DNA of 55,940 nt from Bordetella petrii (GCA_017745595.1 WMBV01000036.1:1-55940), one strand, 5' to 3'. Shown: positions 9,672 to 20,765, counted from the first letter of the stretch. The notes: generated by a model not told the origin, from the sequence alone. Numbers and translations: made by a program.

Positions 9672-9868
9672 GGTGTCAGGCACCCTGCGGGAGCCAGACA
9701 CCTGGCTGAGCCCCTGCACACGGAGGTGCCAGGCACGCCGCGGGAGCCGGACACCTGGCTGGGCCCCCCGCACACGATGGTGTCAGGCACGCCGCGGGAG
9801 CCGGACACCTGGCTGAGCCCCCCCTGCACACGGAGGTGCCAGGCACGCCGCGGGAGCCGGACACCTGG
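9672..9868. repeat. tandem array of REP-like units, left part (four units)
   Basis: Four tandem units begin at 9672, 9725, 9779 and 9835, a period of 53-56 bases. Each carries GGTG(T/C)CAGGCAC(C/G)C and then CGGGAGCC(A/G)GACACCTGG, followed by a conserved spacer ending CTGCACAC. The spacers are near-identical, so this is a minisatellite-type array and not a CRISPR. The core is the same palindrome found at five other loci in the window. Confidence 0.9.
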
Positions 9869-10127
<259 letters not shown>

Positions 10128-10250
10128 GGTGTCAGGCACCCTGCGGGAGCCAGACACCTGACTGCGCCCCCTGCACACGACAGTGTCAGGCACCCTGTGG
10201 GAGCCTGACACCTGGCTGAGGTCCCTGCACACGGCGGTGTCAGGCGGGCG
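10128..10250. repeat. tandem array of REP-like units, right part (three units)
   Basis: Units begin at 10128, 10182 and 10236 with a 54-base period, the last truncated to about 11 bases of core before the oxoprolinase stop codon at 10252-10254. They continue the array at 9672-9868 in the same orientation, showing that the poly-C block was inserted or expanded inside one array. Confidence 0.88.
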
Positions 10251-10251
10251 C

Positions 10252-13200
10252 CTACTCTTCCCCGTAGCCCCCACCCCCCGGCGTCTCGACCACGAACACG
10301 TCGCCGGCCCGCAACGTGGCGCTATCCTGCGGCCCCAGCGCTTCGACGCTGCCGTCGGCCCGTTCGATAGCGTTGCGCCCCACCTCGCCCGGCCCGCCGC
10401 CAGCCAGGCCGAACGGCGCATAGACCCGGTTGTTCGACAAAATCGCCGCCGTCATGTCTTCCAGAAAGCGCACGCGCCGCACCCCGCCGTCGCCGCCCCG
10501 ATAGCGGCCAGACCCGCCCGAGCCATGACGGATCTCGTACGACTCCAGCCGCACCGGAAACCGCAGCTCCAGGATCTCGGGATCGGTCAGGCGAGAATTG
10601 GTCATGTGCGCCTGCACCACCGACGCGCCCGCGAAACCCTCGTCGCGCGGCCCCGTCGCATCGATGCGCAGCGGGCCCGCGCCCGTGCCGCCCGAGATGG
10701 TCTCGTAGTACTGATAGCGCGCATTGCCGAACGTGAAGTTGTTCATGGTGCCCTGGCTGGCCGCCAGCACCCCCAACGCGCCATACAGCGCATTGACGAT
10801 ACACATGGACGTTTCGACATTGCCCGCCACCACCGAGGCCGGCGGATTCGGGCGCAGCATCGAGCCCTCGGGCACGATGATGTCCAGCGGCTTCAGGCAC
10901 CCCGCGTTCAGCGGAATGTCGTCATCGACCATGGTGCGGAACACGTACAGCACCGCCGCCACCGCGATCGCGCCCGGCGCGTTGAAATTGTTGTCCAGCT
11001 GCGCCGACGTTCCGGTGAAGTCCACCACCGCCGTGCGCGCCTGCCGATCGACGCGCACCGCTACGCGTATGACCGCGCCGTTATCCAGCGGGTATTCGTA
11101 GCGGCCGTCTTTCAGCACCGAAATAACGCGGCGCACCGCCTCTTCGGCATTGTCCTGCACGTGGCCCATGTAGGCGCGCACCACCTCCAGCCCGAAGTGG
11201 TCGCACATGCGCAGCAGTTCCTGCACGCCTTTTTCATTCGCGGCGATCTGCGCGTGCAGGTCGGCAATGTTCTGGTCGGGATTGCGCGCCGGCCAGCGCC
11301 CCGACGCCAGGATCTGGCGCGCCGCCTCGTCGCGGAATTCGCCATCGCGCACCAGCTGGAAATTGGTGAACAGCACGCCCTCGTCTTCCACCGTCTTGGA
11401 ATCGGGCGGCATGGAACCGGGCGTGGTGCCGCCAATATCGGCATGATGCCCGCGCGAGCCGACGAAGAACAATATCTGGCGGCCGGCCCGGTCGAACACC
11501 GGCGTAATCACCGTGACATCGGGCAGGTGCGTGCCGCCATGGTACGGGTCGTTCACCACGTACGCGTCGCCGGGCCGCATGCGCCCCGCGTTGGCGTTCA
11601 TGATGGTCTTGATGGACTCGCCCATCGAGCCCAGGTGCACCGGCATGTGCGGCGCATTGGCGATCAGGTTGCCTTCGGCATCGAAAATGGCGCACGAAAA
11701 ATCCAGGCGCTCTTTGATGTTGACCGAGTAGGCGGTGTTCTGCAGCCGGTAGCCCATCTGTTCGGCGATGGACATGAACAGATTGTTGAAGACTTCCAGC
11801 ATGACCGGATCGGCCTGGGTGCCGACCGCGCGGCGTTCGGGACGCGCCTGGACCCGCTTGAGCACGATGTGATCCAGCGCGGTCAGCTCGGCCTGCCAGC
11901 CCTGCTCGACCACCGTGGTCTGGTTGGGCTCGGAAATAATGGCGGGCCCCGGCAGCACATCGCCCGGCACCAGGTCGGCGCGCACGTACAGCGGCGTGGC
12001 GTGCCAGGCGCCCTGCCCGTACATCCGCACCGTCTGGCGCACCGGCGGCGCGCCGGCGCGGCTGCGCTCGACCGGCGCCTCGGCGGCCGCCTCTCCGCCG
12101 CCGGTGGCTTCGACCGAGATGGTCTCCACCACCAGCTCGCGGCCGGGCATCAGGAACGAATAGCGCTGCCGGTACGCGGTTTCGAAGTCGTGGCGCACCT
12201 GTGCCAGTTCGCCGTACGGAACCTCGAGCGCGGTATCGGTGCCGCGGTACTTCACGTGCAGGCGGCGCTGCACCCGGATCAGGACGGCCGGTACGTGCTG
12301 GCGCAGCAGCTCGCCCCGGGCCTGCCCGGCCAGCTCATCCAGTTCGCCCTGCAATTCGGCCATCAGCGCGTCATCCAGCACCTTCTCGACCGTTTTCTGG
12401 CGCATGTCGGTCTGGTCGGCCAGACCCATGCCGTAGGCCGACAGCACGCCGCCCAGCGGGTGCGCGAACACGGTGGTCATGCCCAGCGCGTCCGCGACCA
12501 GGCAGGCGTGCTGGCCGCCGGCGCCGCCGAAGACGGTCAGGGCATATTCCGTGACGTCGTGGCCGCGCTGCACCGAGATGCGCTTGATGGCTTCCGCCAT
12601 ATTGCCCACGGCAATTTCCAGGAAGCCTTCGGCCAGTTGCTCGGGCGACATGTCGCGGCCGGTGGCCGCGCGCACCTCGGCGGCCATGTCGTCGAAGCGC
12701 CGCTGCACGGCGGCGCGGTCCAGCGGCTGGTCGGCCGCCGGGCCGAATACGCGCGGGAAGAAGTCGGGCTGGATCTTGCCCAGCAGCACATTGCAGTCGG
12801 TGACCGCCAGCGGGCCGCCGCGCCGGTAGCAGGCCGGGCCCGGATTGGCGCCGGCCGAATCGGGGCCGACCCGCAGGCGCGCGCCGTCGAAATGCAGAAT
12901 AGAGCCGCCGCCCGCGGCCACGGTATGGATGCTCATCATGGGGGCCCGCATGCGCACACCCGCCACCAGGGTTTCGAATTCGCGCTCGAACTCGCCCGCG
13001 TAATGCGAAACGTCGGTAGACGTGCCTCCCATGTCGAAGCCGATAACGCGCGGCAGGCCCGCGAGTTCACTGGTGCGCACCATGCCGACGATGCCGCCGG
13101 CCGGGCCGGACAAGATGGCGTCTTTGCCGCGGAACCGGTGCGCGTCGGTCAGGCCGCCGCTGGACTGCATGAACATCAGGCGGATGCCGGGTAATTCGGC

Positions 13201-13875
13201 GGCCACCTGGTCGACGTAGCGCTTCAGGATGGGCGACAGATAGGCATCGACCACCGTGGTGTCGCCGCGCGACACGAACTTGATCAGCGGGCTGACCTCG
13301 TGCGATGCCGAGACTTGGGTGTAGCCGATTTCGCGCGCCAGCGCCGCCGCGCGCTGCTCGTGCGCGGGCGCATGCCAGGCGTGCATGAAGACCACGGCGA
13401 CCGCGCGGATGCCGCTGTCGTAGGCCTGCCGCAGCTGCGTGCGCAAAGCGGCCTCGTCCAGTTCGCGCACCACGGCCCCCGCCGCGTCGACCCGTTCGTC
13501 GGCTTCCACCACGGTTTCGTACAGCATCTCGGGCAGCGCCACGTTGCGGTCGAACAGGCGCGGCCGGTTCTGGTAGGCAATGCGCAATCCGTCGCGGAAC
13601 CCGCGCGTCGTCACGAGCAAGGTGCGTTCGCCCTTGCGTTCGAGCAGCGCGTTGGTGGCTACCGTGGTGCCCATTTTTACGCATTCCACCTGCTCGGCGG
13701 GCACGGGCTCGCCCGGCTTCAGGCCCAGCAGCTGGCGGATGCCGGCCACGGCCGCATCGCGGTATTGCTCGGGGTTTTCCGACAGCAGCTTGGCGGTAGC
13801 GGTGCCGCCGTCGGGCCGGCGCGCCACGATATCGGTAAACGTGCCGCCACGGTCAATCCAGAATTGCCACTTCAT
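10252..13875 (-). CDS. fused hydantoinase A/B-type 5-oxoprolinase
   Basis: A 1207-aa cytoplasmic enzyme in which the HyuA-type half (about 1-690, N-terminal ATP-binding motif [10 protein letters not shown], and [11 protein letters not shown] further on) is fused to the HyuB-type half (about 700-1207, with [10 protein letters not shown] and GGDGGVRR). This is the full-length architecture of ATP-dependent 5-oxoprolinase, which opens 5-oxo-L-proline to glutamate; hydantoinases share it. The frame opens upstream to 13923, but [11 protein letters not shown] at 13875 is the conserved N-terminus. The gene lies 20 kb or less from UPF0317 and TRAP genes that may deliver 5-oxoproline. Its stop is abutted by a truncated REP unit. 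Confidence 0.85.
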   Translation of the reverse strand: MKWQFWIDRGGTFTDIVARRPDGGTATAKLLSENPEQYRDAAVAGIRQLLGLKPGEPVPAEQVECVKMGTTVATNALLERKGERTLLVTTRGFRDGLRIAYQNRPRLFDRNVALPEMLYETVVEADERVDAAGAVVRELDEAALRTQLRQAYDSGIRAVAVVFMHAWHAPAHEQRAAALAREIGYTQVSASHEVSPLIKFVSRGDTTVVDAYLSPILKRYVDQVAAELPGIRLMFMQSSGGLTDAHRFRGKDAILSGPAGGIVGMVRTSELAGLPRVIGFDMGGTSTDVSHYAGEFEREFETLVAGVRMRAPMMSIHTVAAGGGSILHFDGARLRVGPDSAGANPGPACYRRGGPLAVTDCNVLLGKIQPDFFPRVFGPAADQPLDRAAVQRRFDDMAAEVRAATGRDMSPEQLAEGFLEIAVGNMAEAIKRISVQRGHDVTEYALTVFGGAGGQHACLVADALGMTTVFAHPLGGVLSAYGMGLADQTDMRQKTVEKVLDDALMAELQGELDELAGQARGELLRQHVPAVLIRVQRRLHVKYRGTDTALEVPYGELAQVRHDFETAYRQRYSFLMPGRELVVETISVEATGGGEAAAEAPVERSRAGAPPVRQTVRMYGQGAWHATPLYVRADLVPGDVLPGPAIISEPNQTTVVEQGWQAELTALDHIVLKRVQARPERRAVGTQADPVMLEVFNNLFMSIAEQMGYRLQNTAYSVNIKERLDFSCAIFDAEGNLIANAPHMPVHLGSMGESIKTIMNANAGRMRPGDAYVVNDPYHGGTHLPDVTVITPVFDRAGRQILFFVGSRGHHADIGGTTPGSMPPDSKTVEDEGVLFTNFQLVRDGEFRDEAARQILASGRWPARNPDQNIADLHAQIAANEKGVQELLRMCDHFGLEVVRAYMGHVQDNAEEAVRRVISVLKDGRYEYPLDNGAVIRVAVRVDRQARTAVVDFTGTSAQLDNNFNAPGAIAVAAVLYVFRTMVDDDIPLNAGCLKPLDIIVPEGSMLRPNPPASVVAGNVETSMCIVNALYGALGVLAASQGTMNNFTFGNARYQYYETISGGTGAGPLRIDATGPRDEGFAGASVVQAHMTNSRLTDPEILELRFPVRLESYEIRHGSGGSGRYRGGDGGVRRVRFLEDMTAAILSNNRVYAPFGLAGGGPGEVGRNAIERADGSVEALGPQDSATLRAGDVFVVETPGGGGYGEE

Positions 13876-13944
13876 GGTGTCCTCAAGAGTAGTAGAGCGG
13901 CGCGGGCGGCCTGCGCGGGGCAAGCCGCCGTCCGCTCCGGGTGA

Positions 13945-14454
13945 TCAAAGCGAGGTGGCCGCCCGGGCCGCCTGGTCATACAGCCCCGACAGCGCGCGCA
14001 AGGTCTTGGCGAGCTGCCGATTGAATTCGACGCCCGCGCCGGCGCCCGCTTCCAGGCCGTCGATCAGGCATTGTTCGCGGATGGCGACGTAGCGTTCGAT
14101 GAAAGCGGCGCCCTCGTCCGTGACGCTGTAGAACACCTCTTTGCCACTGCGCTCGCCGCGCACGATGCCCAGGCGGTCCAGCTTCTTCAGCGAGTAATTG
14201 ACGATGTGGGTGTCTTCGACATTCAGCGTGAAGCAGATGTCGGCCAGTTTCTTGCTGCGCTGGCGATGGTAGACATGGTGCAGCACCATGACGTCGGTGG
14301 CGGTCAGGTCGGGCAGCCCGGCCGCGGCCATGCAGCGCACGGTCCAGCGATCGAACGCGTGCCCGGCGATCATCAGGCCGAATTCCACTTCGGAAAGATC
14401 CGGCGCGCGGTTATTGGCCAGATGGGCGGACGAGGCAATGAGATGCGCGGTCAC
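13945..14454 (-). CDS. MarR-type winged-helix regulator
   Basis: A 169-aa DNA-binding protein. The winged helix spans about residues 45-115 (TATDVMVLHHVYHR, DICFTLNVEDTHIVNYSLKKL as recognition region, then ERSGKEVFYSVTDEG as wing). The start is GTG at 14454, preceded by GGAG; no in-frame ATG lies close by. A well-formed promoter and a palindrome at 14485-14516 suggest autoregulation. It lies just upstream of the oxoprolinase gene in the same direction and divergent from the TRAP operon, so either could be its target. The effector is unknown. Confidence 0.82.
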   Translation of the reverse strand: MTAHLIASSAHLANNRAPDLSEVEFGLMIAGHAFDRWTVRCMAAAGLPDLTATDVMVLHHVYHRQRSKKLADICFTLNVEDTHIVNYSLKKLDRLGIVRGERSGKEVFYSVTDEGAAFIERYVAIREQCLIDGLEAGAGAGVEFNRQLAKTLRALSGLYDQAARAATSL

Positions 14455-14484
14455 GGCATGCTCCGCAAAATCGACATGGACGAA

Positions 14485-14516
14485 ATACTAATAATTTATC
14501 GATGTTTTATCAACAT
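14485..14516 (-). promoter_or_regulatory. promoter and candidate operator of the MarR-type gene
   Basis: On the minus strand, TTGATA (14513-14508) and TAGTAT (14490-14485) are separated by 17 bases. The palindrome ATGTT-TTATC-AACAT (14502-14516) covers the -35 box, the expected position for repression. The region is strikingly AT-rich compared with its surroundings. Confidence 0.65.
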
Positions 14517-14556
14517 AATTTGATGATGAGCAGAAGATGCTGCGGCATGTCGCGGC

Positions 14557-14654
14557 AGGTGTCTGACTCCCCGCAGGGGTGCCGGACACCGTGAAGTTGA
14601 CGCGACGGTTGCGCACTGCGGTGTCTGACACCCCTGCGGGGAGTCAGACACCTG
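14557..14654. repeat. REP-like inverted pair
   Basis: Unit 1 (14557-14590) AGGTGTCTGACTCC... and unit 2 (14619-14653) ending AGTCAGACACCT are near-perfect reverse complements around a 28-base spacer. This copy lies in a divergent intergenic region, between the MarR-type gene and the TRAP operon. The remaining sequence to 14869 has no gene; it contains the inverted repeat at 14716-14732. Confidence 0.9.
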
Positions 14655-14715
14655 CCAATACCTGCCAATGCGATAACGCTGTGTCGCGGGCATGTCGCGG
14701 CGTTGCCGGGCCATC

Positions 14716-14732
14716 CTAGGAATTACCCCTAG
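14716..14732. promoter_or_regulatory. inverted repeat upstream of TRAP operon
   Basis: CTAGG-N7-CCTAG lies about 140 bases before the TRAP receptor gene, in a position suited to an activator or repressor. No matching regulator was identified. Confidence 0.4.
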
Positions 14733-14869
14733 CAGCGCGGTTTCCGGGGTCTGCGACTGTCGCTTGCATCTTAGAATTGCAGCGTTCGTGACTAGCGCGG
14801 CCTATGCGCCGCGGCGTTTTCGCGATGTCCGCGAAACGGTCCGCCTCTTACTTCTATGAAGGATCTCCC

Positions 14870-15844
14870 ATGAAAAAGACCCTTTCCCTGCTGGCCGGCA
14901 GTGTCGTGCTGGCCTTCAGCACGGGCGCCATCGCCCAGACCACCTGGGACCTGCCCAGCGCCTATCCGGCCAGCAACTTCCATGTCGAGAACCTGAACAC
15001 ATTCATCAAAGACGTCGACAGCCTGTCCGGCGGCAAGCTGAAGATCACGCTGCACAACAACGCGTCGCTGTACAAGGCGCCGGAAATCAAGCGCGCCGTG
15101 CAGGGCAACCAGGCGCAGATCGGCGAAATCCTGCTGACCAACTACGCCAACGAAGACCCGGTCTATGCGCTGGACGGCCTGCCCTTCCTGGCCACCGGCT
15201 ACCCCGCGTCGTTCAAGCTGTACCAGGCGCAGAAGCCCTACCTGGAAAAGAAGCTGGCGTCGCAGGGCATGATGCTGCTGTACGCGGTGGCCTGGCCGCC
15301 CCAAGGTATTTTCGCCAATAAAGACCTGAAAAAAGTCGAAGACCTGAAGGGCCTGAAGTGGCGCGCGTACAGCCCGGTTACCGCCAAGATCGCCGAGCTG
15401 GTCGGCGCGCAGCCGGTGACCGTGCAGCAGGCCGAACTGGCGCAGGCCATGGCCACCGGCGTGATCGATTCGTACATGTCGTCGGCGTCCACCGGCTACG
15501 ACACCAAGACCTACGAATACATCAAGAAGTGGTACGACACCCAGGCCTGGCTGCCCAAGAACGCCGTCATCGTCAACAAGAAGGCCTTCGACGCGCTGGA
15601 CCCCGCCACCCAGGAAGCCCTGAAGAAGGCCGGCGCCCAGGCCGAGGAACGGGGCTGGAAGCTGTCGGAAGAAAAGAACAAGTGGTATCAGCAAGAGCTG
15701 ACCAAGAACGGCCTGGAGATCATCACGCCCACGCCCGAACTGCAGTCGGGCATGACCAAGGTCGGCGAGCGCATGATCGACGAATGGCTGGAACGCTCGG
15801 GTCCGGACGGCAAGGCCATGGTCGAAGCCTATCGAAAAATGTAA
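14870..15844 (+). CDS. TRAP transporter substrate-binding protein (DctP family)
   Basis: A 324-aa periplasmic receptor. The signal peptide ends at AIAQ; the mature protein shows the DctP features GGKLKITLHNN, KRAVQGNQAQIGE and the conserved Arg near LKWRAYSPV. The frame is open from 14804, but ATG 14870 is preceded by GAAGGA and starts a good signal peptide. It forms one operon with the following small and large permease genes. The substrate is probably an organic acid and is not identifiable. It is not closely similar to the paired receptors at 22746 and 25238. Confidence 0.9.
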   Translation: MKKTLSLLAGSVVLAFSTGAIAQTTWDLPSAYPASNFHVENLNTFIKDVDSLSGGKLKITLHNNASLYKAPEIKRAVQGNQAQIGEILLTNYANEDPVYALDGLPFLATGYPASFKLYQAQKPYLEKKLASQGMMLLYAVAWPPQGIFANKDLKKVEDLKGLKWRAYSPVTAKIAELVGAQPVTVQQAELAQAMATGVIDSYMSSASTGYDTKTYEYIKKWYDTQAWLPKNAVIVNKKAFDALDPATQEALKKAGAQAEERGWKLSEEKNKWYQQELTKNGLEIITPTPELQSGMTKVGERMIDEWLERSGPDGKAMVEAYRKM

Positions 15845-15850
15845 GTCTGT

Positions 15851-16351
15851 ATGCGCCGTTTTCTCGATACTTTGTACAGCGCGGCCGGCCTGTTGGCCGG
15901 CTTGTGCATGATAGGCGTACTGGTTTCGGTGCTGGCCGCCATCATCGCCCGCCAGATGGGCTGGAACATCCCGGGCACCGACGCCTACGCCGGCTATTTC
16001 ATGGCCGCGGCCGGCTTCCTGGCGCTGGCCACCACCTTCAAGCATGGCGAACACATCCGCGTCACCCTGTTGCTGAATTCGCTGGCCGCGCGCAACGGCC
16101 GGCGGCTCGATATTTTCGCGCTGGCGGTGGGCTCGGTATTGGCCGCGGCCTTCGCTTATTTCAGCATCAAGCTGGTGCACGATTCCCACATGTACAACGA
16201 CATCTCCACCGCCAACGACGCCACGCCCCTGTGGATTCCCCAGATCGCCATGGCGCTGGGCACGCTGCTGTTCCTGGTGGCCGTCGTCGACGAACTCGTG
16301 CGCCGCCTGCGCGGCCTGCCCGCTCCCACTTCGCAGCAAACCCATGAATGA
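15851..16351 (+). CDS. TRAP transporter small permease (DctQ family)
   Basis: A 166-aa inner-membrane protein with four predicted membrane segments and the DctQ-type segment TFKHGEHIRVTLL between the second and third. It starts six bases after the receptor stop and overlaps the large permease gene by eight bases. Confidence 0.9.
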   Translation: MRRFLDTLYSAAGLLAGLCMIGVLVSVLAAIIARQMGWNIPGTDAYAGYFMAAAGFLALATTFKHGEHIRVTLLLNSLAARNGRRLDIFALAVGSVLAAAFAYFSIKLVHDSHMYNDISTANDATPLWIPQIAMALGTLLFLVAVVDELVRRLRGLPAPTSQQTHE

Positions 16352-17645
16352 AGTCCTGGTCATTACCCTGCTGATCGTCTCGATCTTCGCGCTGCTGGGC
16401 TGCGGCGTGTGGGTCGGCCTGACCCTGGCCGGCACCGCCTGGATCGGCATGGAAATATTTTCCAGCCGCCCCGCCGGCGACGCCATGGCGGTCACCATCT
16501 GGGGCGCGGCCTCGAGCTGGACGCTGACCGCCCTGCCGCTGTTCTTGTGGATGGGCGAGATCCTGTTCCACACCCGCCTGTCGGAAGACCTGTTCAAGGG
16601 CCTGGCGCCCTGGCTGAACCGCTTGCCCGGCCGGCTGCTGCATACCAACGTCATCGGCTGCGCGATCTTCGCGGCGGTGTCGGGTTCGTCGGCCGCGACG
16701 TGCGCCACCGTGGGCAAGATGACCATTCCGGAACTCAAGCGCCGCGGCTATCCCGAAGACAAGGTGCTGGGCACGCTGTCGGGCGCGGGCACGCTGGGCC
16801 TGCTGATCCCGCCGTCGATCATCATGATCGTCTACGGCGTGGCGGCCGATGTCTCCATCGCCAAGCTGTTCATCGCGGGCATCGTGCCCGGCATCATCCT
16901 GGCCGCGCTGTTCATGGGCTACATCGCCTGGTGGGCGCTGCGCAACCCCGGGCAGGTGCCGGCCGCCGACAGCGGCATGCCGCTGCGCCAGAAGCTGTAC
17001 CAGTCGCGCCACCTGATTCCGGTCTTGCTGTTGATCGCGGCGGTGCTGGGATCGATCTACGCCGGCATCGCCACGGCCACCGAAGCCGCCGCCATCGGCG
17101 TGGTGGGCGCGCTGATCCTGTCGGCAATACAGGGATCGCTGTCGTCCCGCACGTTCTTCCAGTCGCTGATGGGCGCCACGCGGCTGTACTGCATGATCGC
17201 GCTGATCCTGGCCGGCGCCCAGTTCCTGACGCTGTCGATGGGCTATATCGGCCTGCCGCGCGCGCTGGCCGAATGGATCGGCGGCCTGGGACTGTCGCAA
17301 TTCGGGCTGGTCTTGGCGCTGATGGCGTTCTTTGTCGTGCTGGGCTGCTTCCTGGACGGCATCTCGATCGTGGTGCTGACCATGGGCGTCTTGCTGCCCA
17401 CCGTGCAGGCGGCCGGCATCGACCTGATCTGGTTCGGCATCTTCGTGGTGTTCGTCGTGGAAATGGCCCAGATCACGCCGCCGGTGGGCTTCAACCTGTT
17501 CGTGCTGTCGGGCATGACGGGCCGCGAACTGCCCTACATCGCGCGGGCCTCGCTGCCGATGTTCTTCCTGATGATCGTCGCCGTGCTGCTGCTGTATATG
17601 GCGCCCGGTATCGCCACGTGGCTGCCGCAGCACATGCGCATGTGA
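16344..17645 (+). CDS. TRAP transporter large permease (DctM family)
   Basis: A 433-aa inner-membrane Na+-coupled transport subunit with about twelve hydrophobic segments. Diagnostic DctM motifs are visible: SGSSAATCATVGKM, GTLGLLIPPSIIM, ATATEAAAIGV and MAQITPPVGFNLF. It completes a self-contained TRAP system. A REP-like inverted pair follows at 17684. Confidence 0.93.
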   Translation: MNEVLVITLLIVSIFALLGCGVWVGLTLAGTAWIGMEIFSSRPAGDAMAVTIWGAASSWTLTALPLFLWMGEILFHTRLSEDLFKGLAPWLNRLPGRLLHTNVIGCAIFAAVSGSSAATCATVGKMTIPELKRRGYPEDKVLGTLSGAGTLGLLIPPSIIMIVYGVAADVSIAKLFIAGIVPGIILAALFMGYIAWWALRNPGQVPAADSGMPLRQKLYQSRHLIPVLLLIAAVLGSIYAGIATATEAAAIGVVGALILSAIQGSLSSRTFFQSLMGATRLYCMIALILAGAQFLTLSMGYIGLPRALAEWIGGLGLSQFGLVLALMAFFVVLGCFLDGISIVVLTMGVLLPTVQAAGIDLIWFGIFVVFVVEMAQITPPVGFNLFVLSGMTGRELPYIARASLPMFFLMIVAVLLLYMAPGIATWLPQHMRM

Positions 17646-17683
17646 GCGCCGCTGCGCGGCGTTCACGGTGCAGATGCGGATCC

Positions 17684-17777
17684 AGGTGTCTGACTCCCGC
17701 AGGGTGTCAGACACCGTGGAATGCGGACAATCGAGGCCCACATTCGGTGTCTGACACCCTGCGGGAGTCAGACACCT
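17684..17777. repeat. REP-like inverted pair between convergent genes
   Basis: Two 32-base units (17684-17715 and 17746-17777) are exact reverse complements of one another, separated by 30 bases. Each unit is itself an imperfect palindrome. The pair lies between the convergent dctM-type and UPF0317 genes and ends 10 bases before the latter's stop, so it could work as a bidirectional terminator. Confidence 0.92.
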
Positions 17778-17787
17778 GATTATCTGG

Positions 17788-18582
17788 CTACAGCACCGCC
17801 ATCCGGCTGTTCAGCAGATCGGTGACCAGCATGTGGCCGGGCGCGTGGGTGATGCAGAACTCGGGGCGCACCGCGGCCACCACCGATTGCGGGGTAACGC
17901 CGCAGGCCCAGAACACCGGGATCTCGCCGGGGCGGATCTCGACCGCGTCGCCATAGTCCGGGCGGTCGATGTCGGCGATGCCGATCAGGCCCGGGTCGCC
18001 CAGGTGCACCGGCGCGCCGTGCACCGAAGGAAAGCGCGAGGTGACCTGGATGGCGCGGATGGCGTCGGCGGCCTTCAGCGGCCGCATCGACACCACCAGC
18101 GGCCCCTGGAACGGGCCGGCCGGCTCGGTGGGAATGGCGGTGCGGTACATGGGCACGTTGCGGCCCTGCTCGATGTGGCGCACCGGCAAGCCGTTGTCCA
18201 GCATAGCCTCTTCGAAGGAAAACGAGCAGCCGATCAGGAATGCCACCAGGTCGTCGCGCCACAGGTCGCGCACGTCGGTGGGCTCGGCCTCCAGCCGGCC
18301 GTCGCGCCACACGCGGTAGCGGGGGATGTCGCTGCGCACGTCGATGTCGCGGCCCAGCGCGGGCAGCGCGGGATCGCCCGGCTCGGATACCGCCAGCAAC
18401 GGACACGGCTTGGGATTGCGCTGGCAGAAGCGCAGGAAGTCTGCCGCCACGTCGGCGGGCAGGATGGCCAGGTTGGCCTGCACGTGGCCGGGCGCTACGT
18501 TGGCCGTGGGGCCGCAGAGCTTTCCGGCCCGCGCATCGAGGCGCGCCCGATAGGCGGCGCCGGGTTCTGGAAGATGAGTCAT
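17788..18582 (-). CDS. UPF0317/DUF1445 family protein (D-glutamate cyclase-like), copy 1
   Basis: A 264-aa cytoplasmic protein of the UPF0317 family, often annotated as putative hydro-lyase. Conserved segments include [27 protein letters not shown] and [10 protein letters not shown]. The mammalian D-glutamate cyclase, which makes 5-oxo-D-proline from D-glutamate, carries a domain of this family, so a reaction on glutamate/5-oxoproline is plausible here. It is the last gene of a minus-strand operon with an amidase, a DUF2848 protein and a TRAP system. A clear paralogue lies at 26336. The enzymatic assignment is inference. Confidence 0.85.
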   Translation of the reverse strand: MTHLPEPGAAYRARLDARAGKLCGPTANVAPGHVQANLAILPADVAADFLRFCQRNPKPCPLLAVSEPGDPALPALGRDIDVRSDIPRYRVWRDGRLEAEPTDVRDLWRDDLVAFLIGCSFSFEEAMLDNGLPVRHIEQGRNVPMYRTAIPTEPAGPFQGPLVVSMRPLKAADAIRAIQVTSRFPSVHGAPVHLGDPGLIGIADIDRPDYGDAVEIRPGEIPVFWACGVTPQSVVAAVRPEFCITHAPGHMLVTDLLNSRMAVL

Positions 18583-18631
18583 GGCGAGATTCCTGCGGCG
18601 GGCCCGGGCGCGGGCCGCGCCGCGTTGTGGA

Positions 18632-19978
18632 TCAGGACCGCAGCAGGTCTTCGACCGCCATGCCGATCGACAGGATGCGGCGGTCGGCGCCGTTGGCGCC
18701 CGCGAGCATCAGGCCGGCCGGCGCGGTATCGGCGGCATGGCACGGCACCGACACCGCGCAGCCATCGAGGAAGTTGATCAGCGTGGGATTGCGCAGGATG
18801 AGGCCGTTGGCCGCATAGTAGGCGGCATCGCTGGCCGCGACCTCGGCCACCGTGGGCGCGGCCACCGGCACGGTGGGCAGCAGCAGGGCGTCGTGGCCGG
18901 CGATGCGGTGTTCCACCGCCGCCACCCAGGCCTCGCGGGCATCGAGCAGATCGATATAGTCGGCGGCCGACATGTCGGCGCCGCGGCGGATGCGCGAGAC
19001 CACGCGGGGGTCGTAGCGGTCGGCCGCGCGCGCGATCAGGCCGCGGTGCCAGGTCCAGGCTTCCGAGGCGGTAAAGCCGCCCGTCGCGTTGATGGCGGCC
19101 AGTTGCGCGAATTCCGGGACTTCGATTTCGTCGATGCGCGCGCCGGCGGCCGACAAGCGCGACAGCGCCGCGGCGAACGACCGCGCCACGTGCGCGTCCA
19201 TGCCATCGAGCGCCAGCGTGGTGGGCACGGCCAGGCGCAGCCCCTGGAGCATGGCCGGTTGCCACTCGGACACCTCGTCGCCGGCCAGGATGGCATCCAG
19301 GGTGGCGCAGCAGCGTACCGTGGGCGCCAGCGGGCCGATGGAATCCAGGCTGGTCGACAGCGGCAGCACGCCGGCCATGGGCACGCGCCAGGCACTGGGC
19401 TTGAAGCCCGCCAGGCCGCATAGCGCCGCCGGGATGCGGACCGACCCGCCCGTGTCCGAACCGATGGCGCCCAGCGCCATGCCGTCGGTGACGGATACCG
19501 CGGCTCCCGAGGACGAGCCGCCCGGGATGCGCGCGTGCGCGCGGTCCCAGGGGTTGAGCGGCGTGCCGTAGTGCGGATTGAGGCCCAGGCCGGAATACGC
19601 GAATTCCACCATGTTGGTGCGGCCGATGATGACGGCGCCGGCCGCGAGCAGGCGCTGCACCACCACGGCGTGCTGGTCGGCGGCGGGCTCGCCCTGGCGC
19701 GCCACCGAGCCCGCCAGCGTGGTTTCGCCCGCCACGTCGAACAGGTCTTTGATGGAAATGGGCAGGCCGTCGATGGGCGAGCGCGACCATCCGGCCGCGC
19801 GCAACGCATCCGATGCCCGGGCCGCGGCCCGGGCCTGGTCGGCATACAGCCGCGTGTATACCCGCGCGCCCTCGCCGGCGGGGTCCTGGGCGCGGGCCAG
19901 CGCGGCCTCGGTGAGTTCTGCGGAGCTGACACGGCCTTGCTGCAAGGCAGCGGCGGTATCGTTCAATGTGGTGAGCAT
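18632..19978 (-). CDS. amidase (amidase-signature family)
   Basis: A 448-aa hydrolase of the amidase-signature family, related to GatA-like and indoleacetamide hydrolases. The Ser-cisSer-Lys triad is visible as Lys77 ([10 protein letters not shown]), Ser155 (PGGSSSG) and Ser179 ([10 protein letters not shown]). It lacks a signal peptide, so it is cytoplasmic. The tRNA-charging role of GatA is unlikely because no gatB/gatC is nearby and it lies in a transport/catabolic operon. The substrate is probably an amide related to the TRAP cargo. Confidence 0.88.
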   Translation of the reverse strand: MLTTLNDTAAALQQGRVSSAELTEAALARAQDPAGEGARVYTRLYADQARAAARASDALRAAGWSRSPIDGLPISIKDLFDVAGETTLAGSVARQGEPAADQHAVVVQRLLAAGAVIIGRTNMVEFAYSGLGLNPHYGTPLNPWDRAHARIPGGSSSGAAVSVTDGMALGAIGSDTGGSVRIPAALCGLAGFKPSAWRVPMAGVLPLSTSLDSIGPLAPTVRCCATLDAILAGDEVSEWQPAMLQGLRLAVPTTLALDGMDAHVARSFAAALSRLSAAGARIDEIEVPEFAQLAAINATGGFTASEAWTWHRGLIARAADRYDPRVVSRIRRGADMSAADYIDLLDAREAWVAAVEHRIAGHDALLLPTVPVAAPTVAEVAASDAAYYAANGLILRNPTLINFLDGCAVSVPCHAADTAPAGLMLAGANGADRRILSIGMAVEDLLRS

Positions 19979-20034
19979 GGAATCCTCGTGCCGGAAACGG
20001 GAAGCGCGCGGCGCTTCGGGGTAAGACTTGAACG

Positions 20035-20718
20035 TCAGGCCACGTTGGGCAATACCTCGACATCATAACGATGCCGCAGCGCGCGGCCGCGGCGCGGATC
20101 GGCCAGCTCCATGATGAACGTCCTCGACGGCCGGATGCCGCCGATGGCCGCCACGGTGCCGCAGGTCATGCCGGTGCCTTCGGGCAGCGCGGCGCCGCCG
20201 GTGTAGCCGGCGATCAGTTCGGCGGGCGTGCGCAGCGTGGCCAGCGTGCCTTCCTGGTACAGCACCTGGGCGCCATCCTCGACAATGTAGGCGCGCACCT
20301 CGAGCTCGTCCCAGTAGTCCGCCACATCGGCCAGGCGCCACGCCGTGCCGCCCACCGGCTTGGCGCATACCTGCTTGGACAGCGCCACGCTGTGCGATTC
20401 CAGCTTGCGGTCGGTGTGGTCGGACGCGATGCTGACGTACAGTTCGCCGTACGCGGCGAATACAAAGGTCTCGACTTCGCCCGACGAGGCATCGCCCACC
20501 ACCTGGATGCGCGCGGCCTGGGTCAGCTGGTTGTCTGCGATGCGGTAATACAGCGGCACGCTGCTGGGACGCGGCACGCCGATGGCGGCCAGTTCTTCGA
20601 TGTGGTGCTCGATGGCGGCGCGGTCGCGCCCCGCCCAGCCGGCCACCACCAGGTCGCGGATATCGGTCTCGATGGAACGGGCGGCGCCATCGGCGTCCAC
20701 TTGAAAGACAGCTTTCAT
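20035..20718 (-). CDS. DUF2848 family protein
   Basis: A 227-aa protein of unknown function. It begins MKAVFQVDADG; conserved-looking parts are WAGRD, GVPRPSSVPLYYR, SDHTDRKLESHSVALSKQ and a C-terminal RSFIMEL-like segment (SRTFIMELADP). The fold may resemble fumarylacetoacetate hydrolase-type proteins; that is a weak impression. The frame reads open far upstream inside dctM, but ATG 20718 is the sensible start. The gene sits 47 bases downstream of the TRAP large permease and 56 bases before the amidase, so it belongs to the operon. Confidence 0.8.
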   Translation of the reverse strand: MKAVFQVDADGAARSIETDIRDLVVAGWAGRDRAAIEHHIEELAAIGVPRPSSVPLYYRIADNQLTQAARIQVVGDASSGEVETFVFAAYGELYVSIASDHTDRKLESHSVALSKQVCAKPVGGTAWRLADVADYWDELEVRAYIVEDGAQVLYQEGTLATLRTPAELIAGYTGGAALPEGTGMTCGTVAAIGGIRPSRTFIMELADPRRGRALRHRYDVEVLPNVA

Positions 20719-20765
20719 GATGATGATTCCTGCGGGAAATTCGATATAAAAAAGCGGCCCGCGCG

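Noticed and set aside
13945-14454. MarR-type protein as a component of the pyroglutamate cluster
   Set aside because: It lies with the oxoprolinase and a different TRAP system, and no copy of its palindrome was seen near 17788-28145.
14792-17741. Long minus-strand open frames opposite the TRAP operon
   Set aside because: Gln/His/Arg-rich shadow translations of membrane-protein genes; no recognisable domain.
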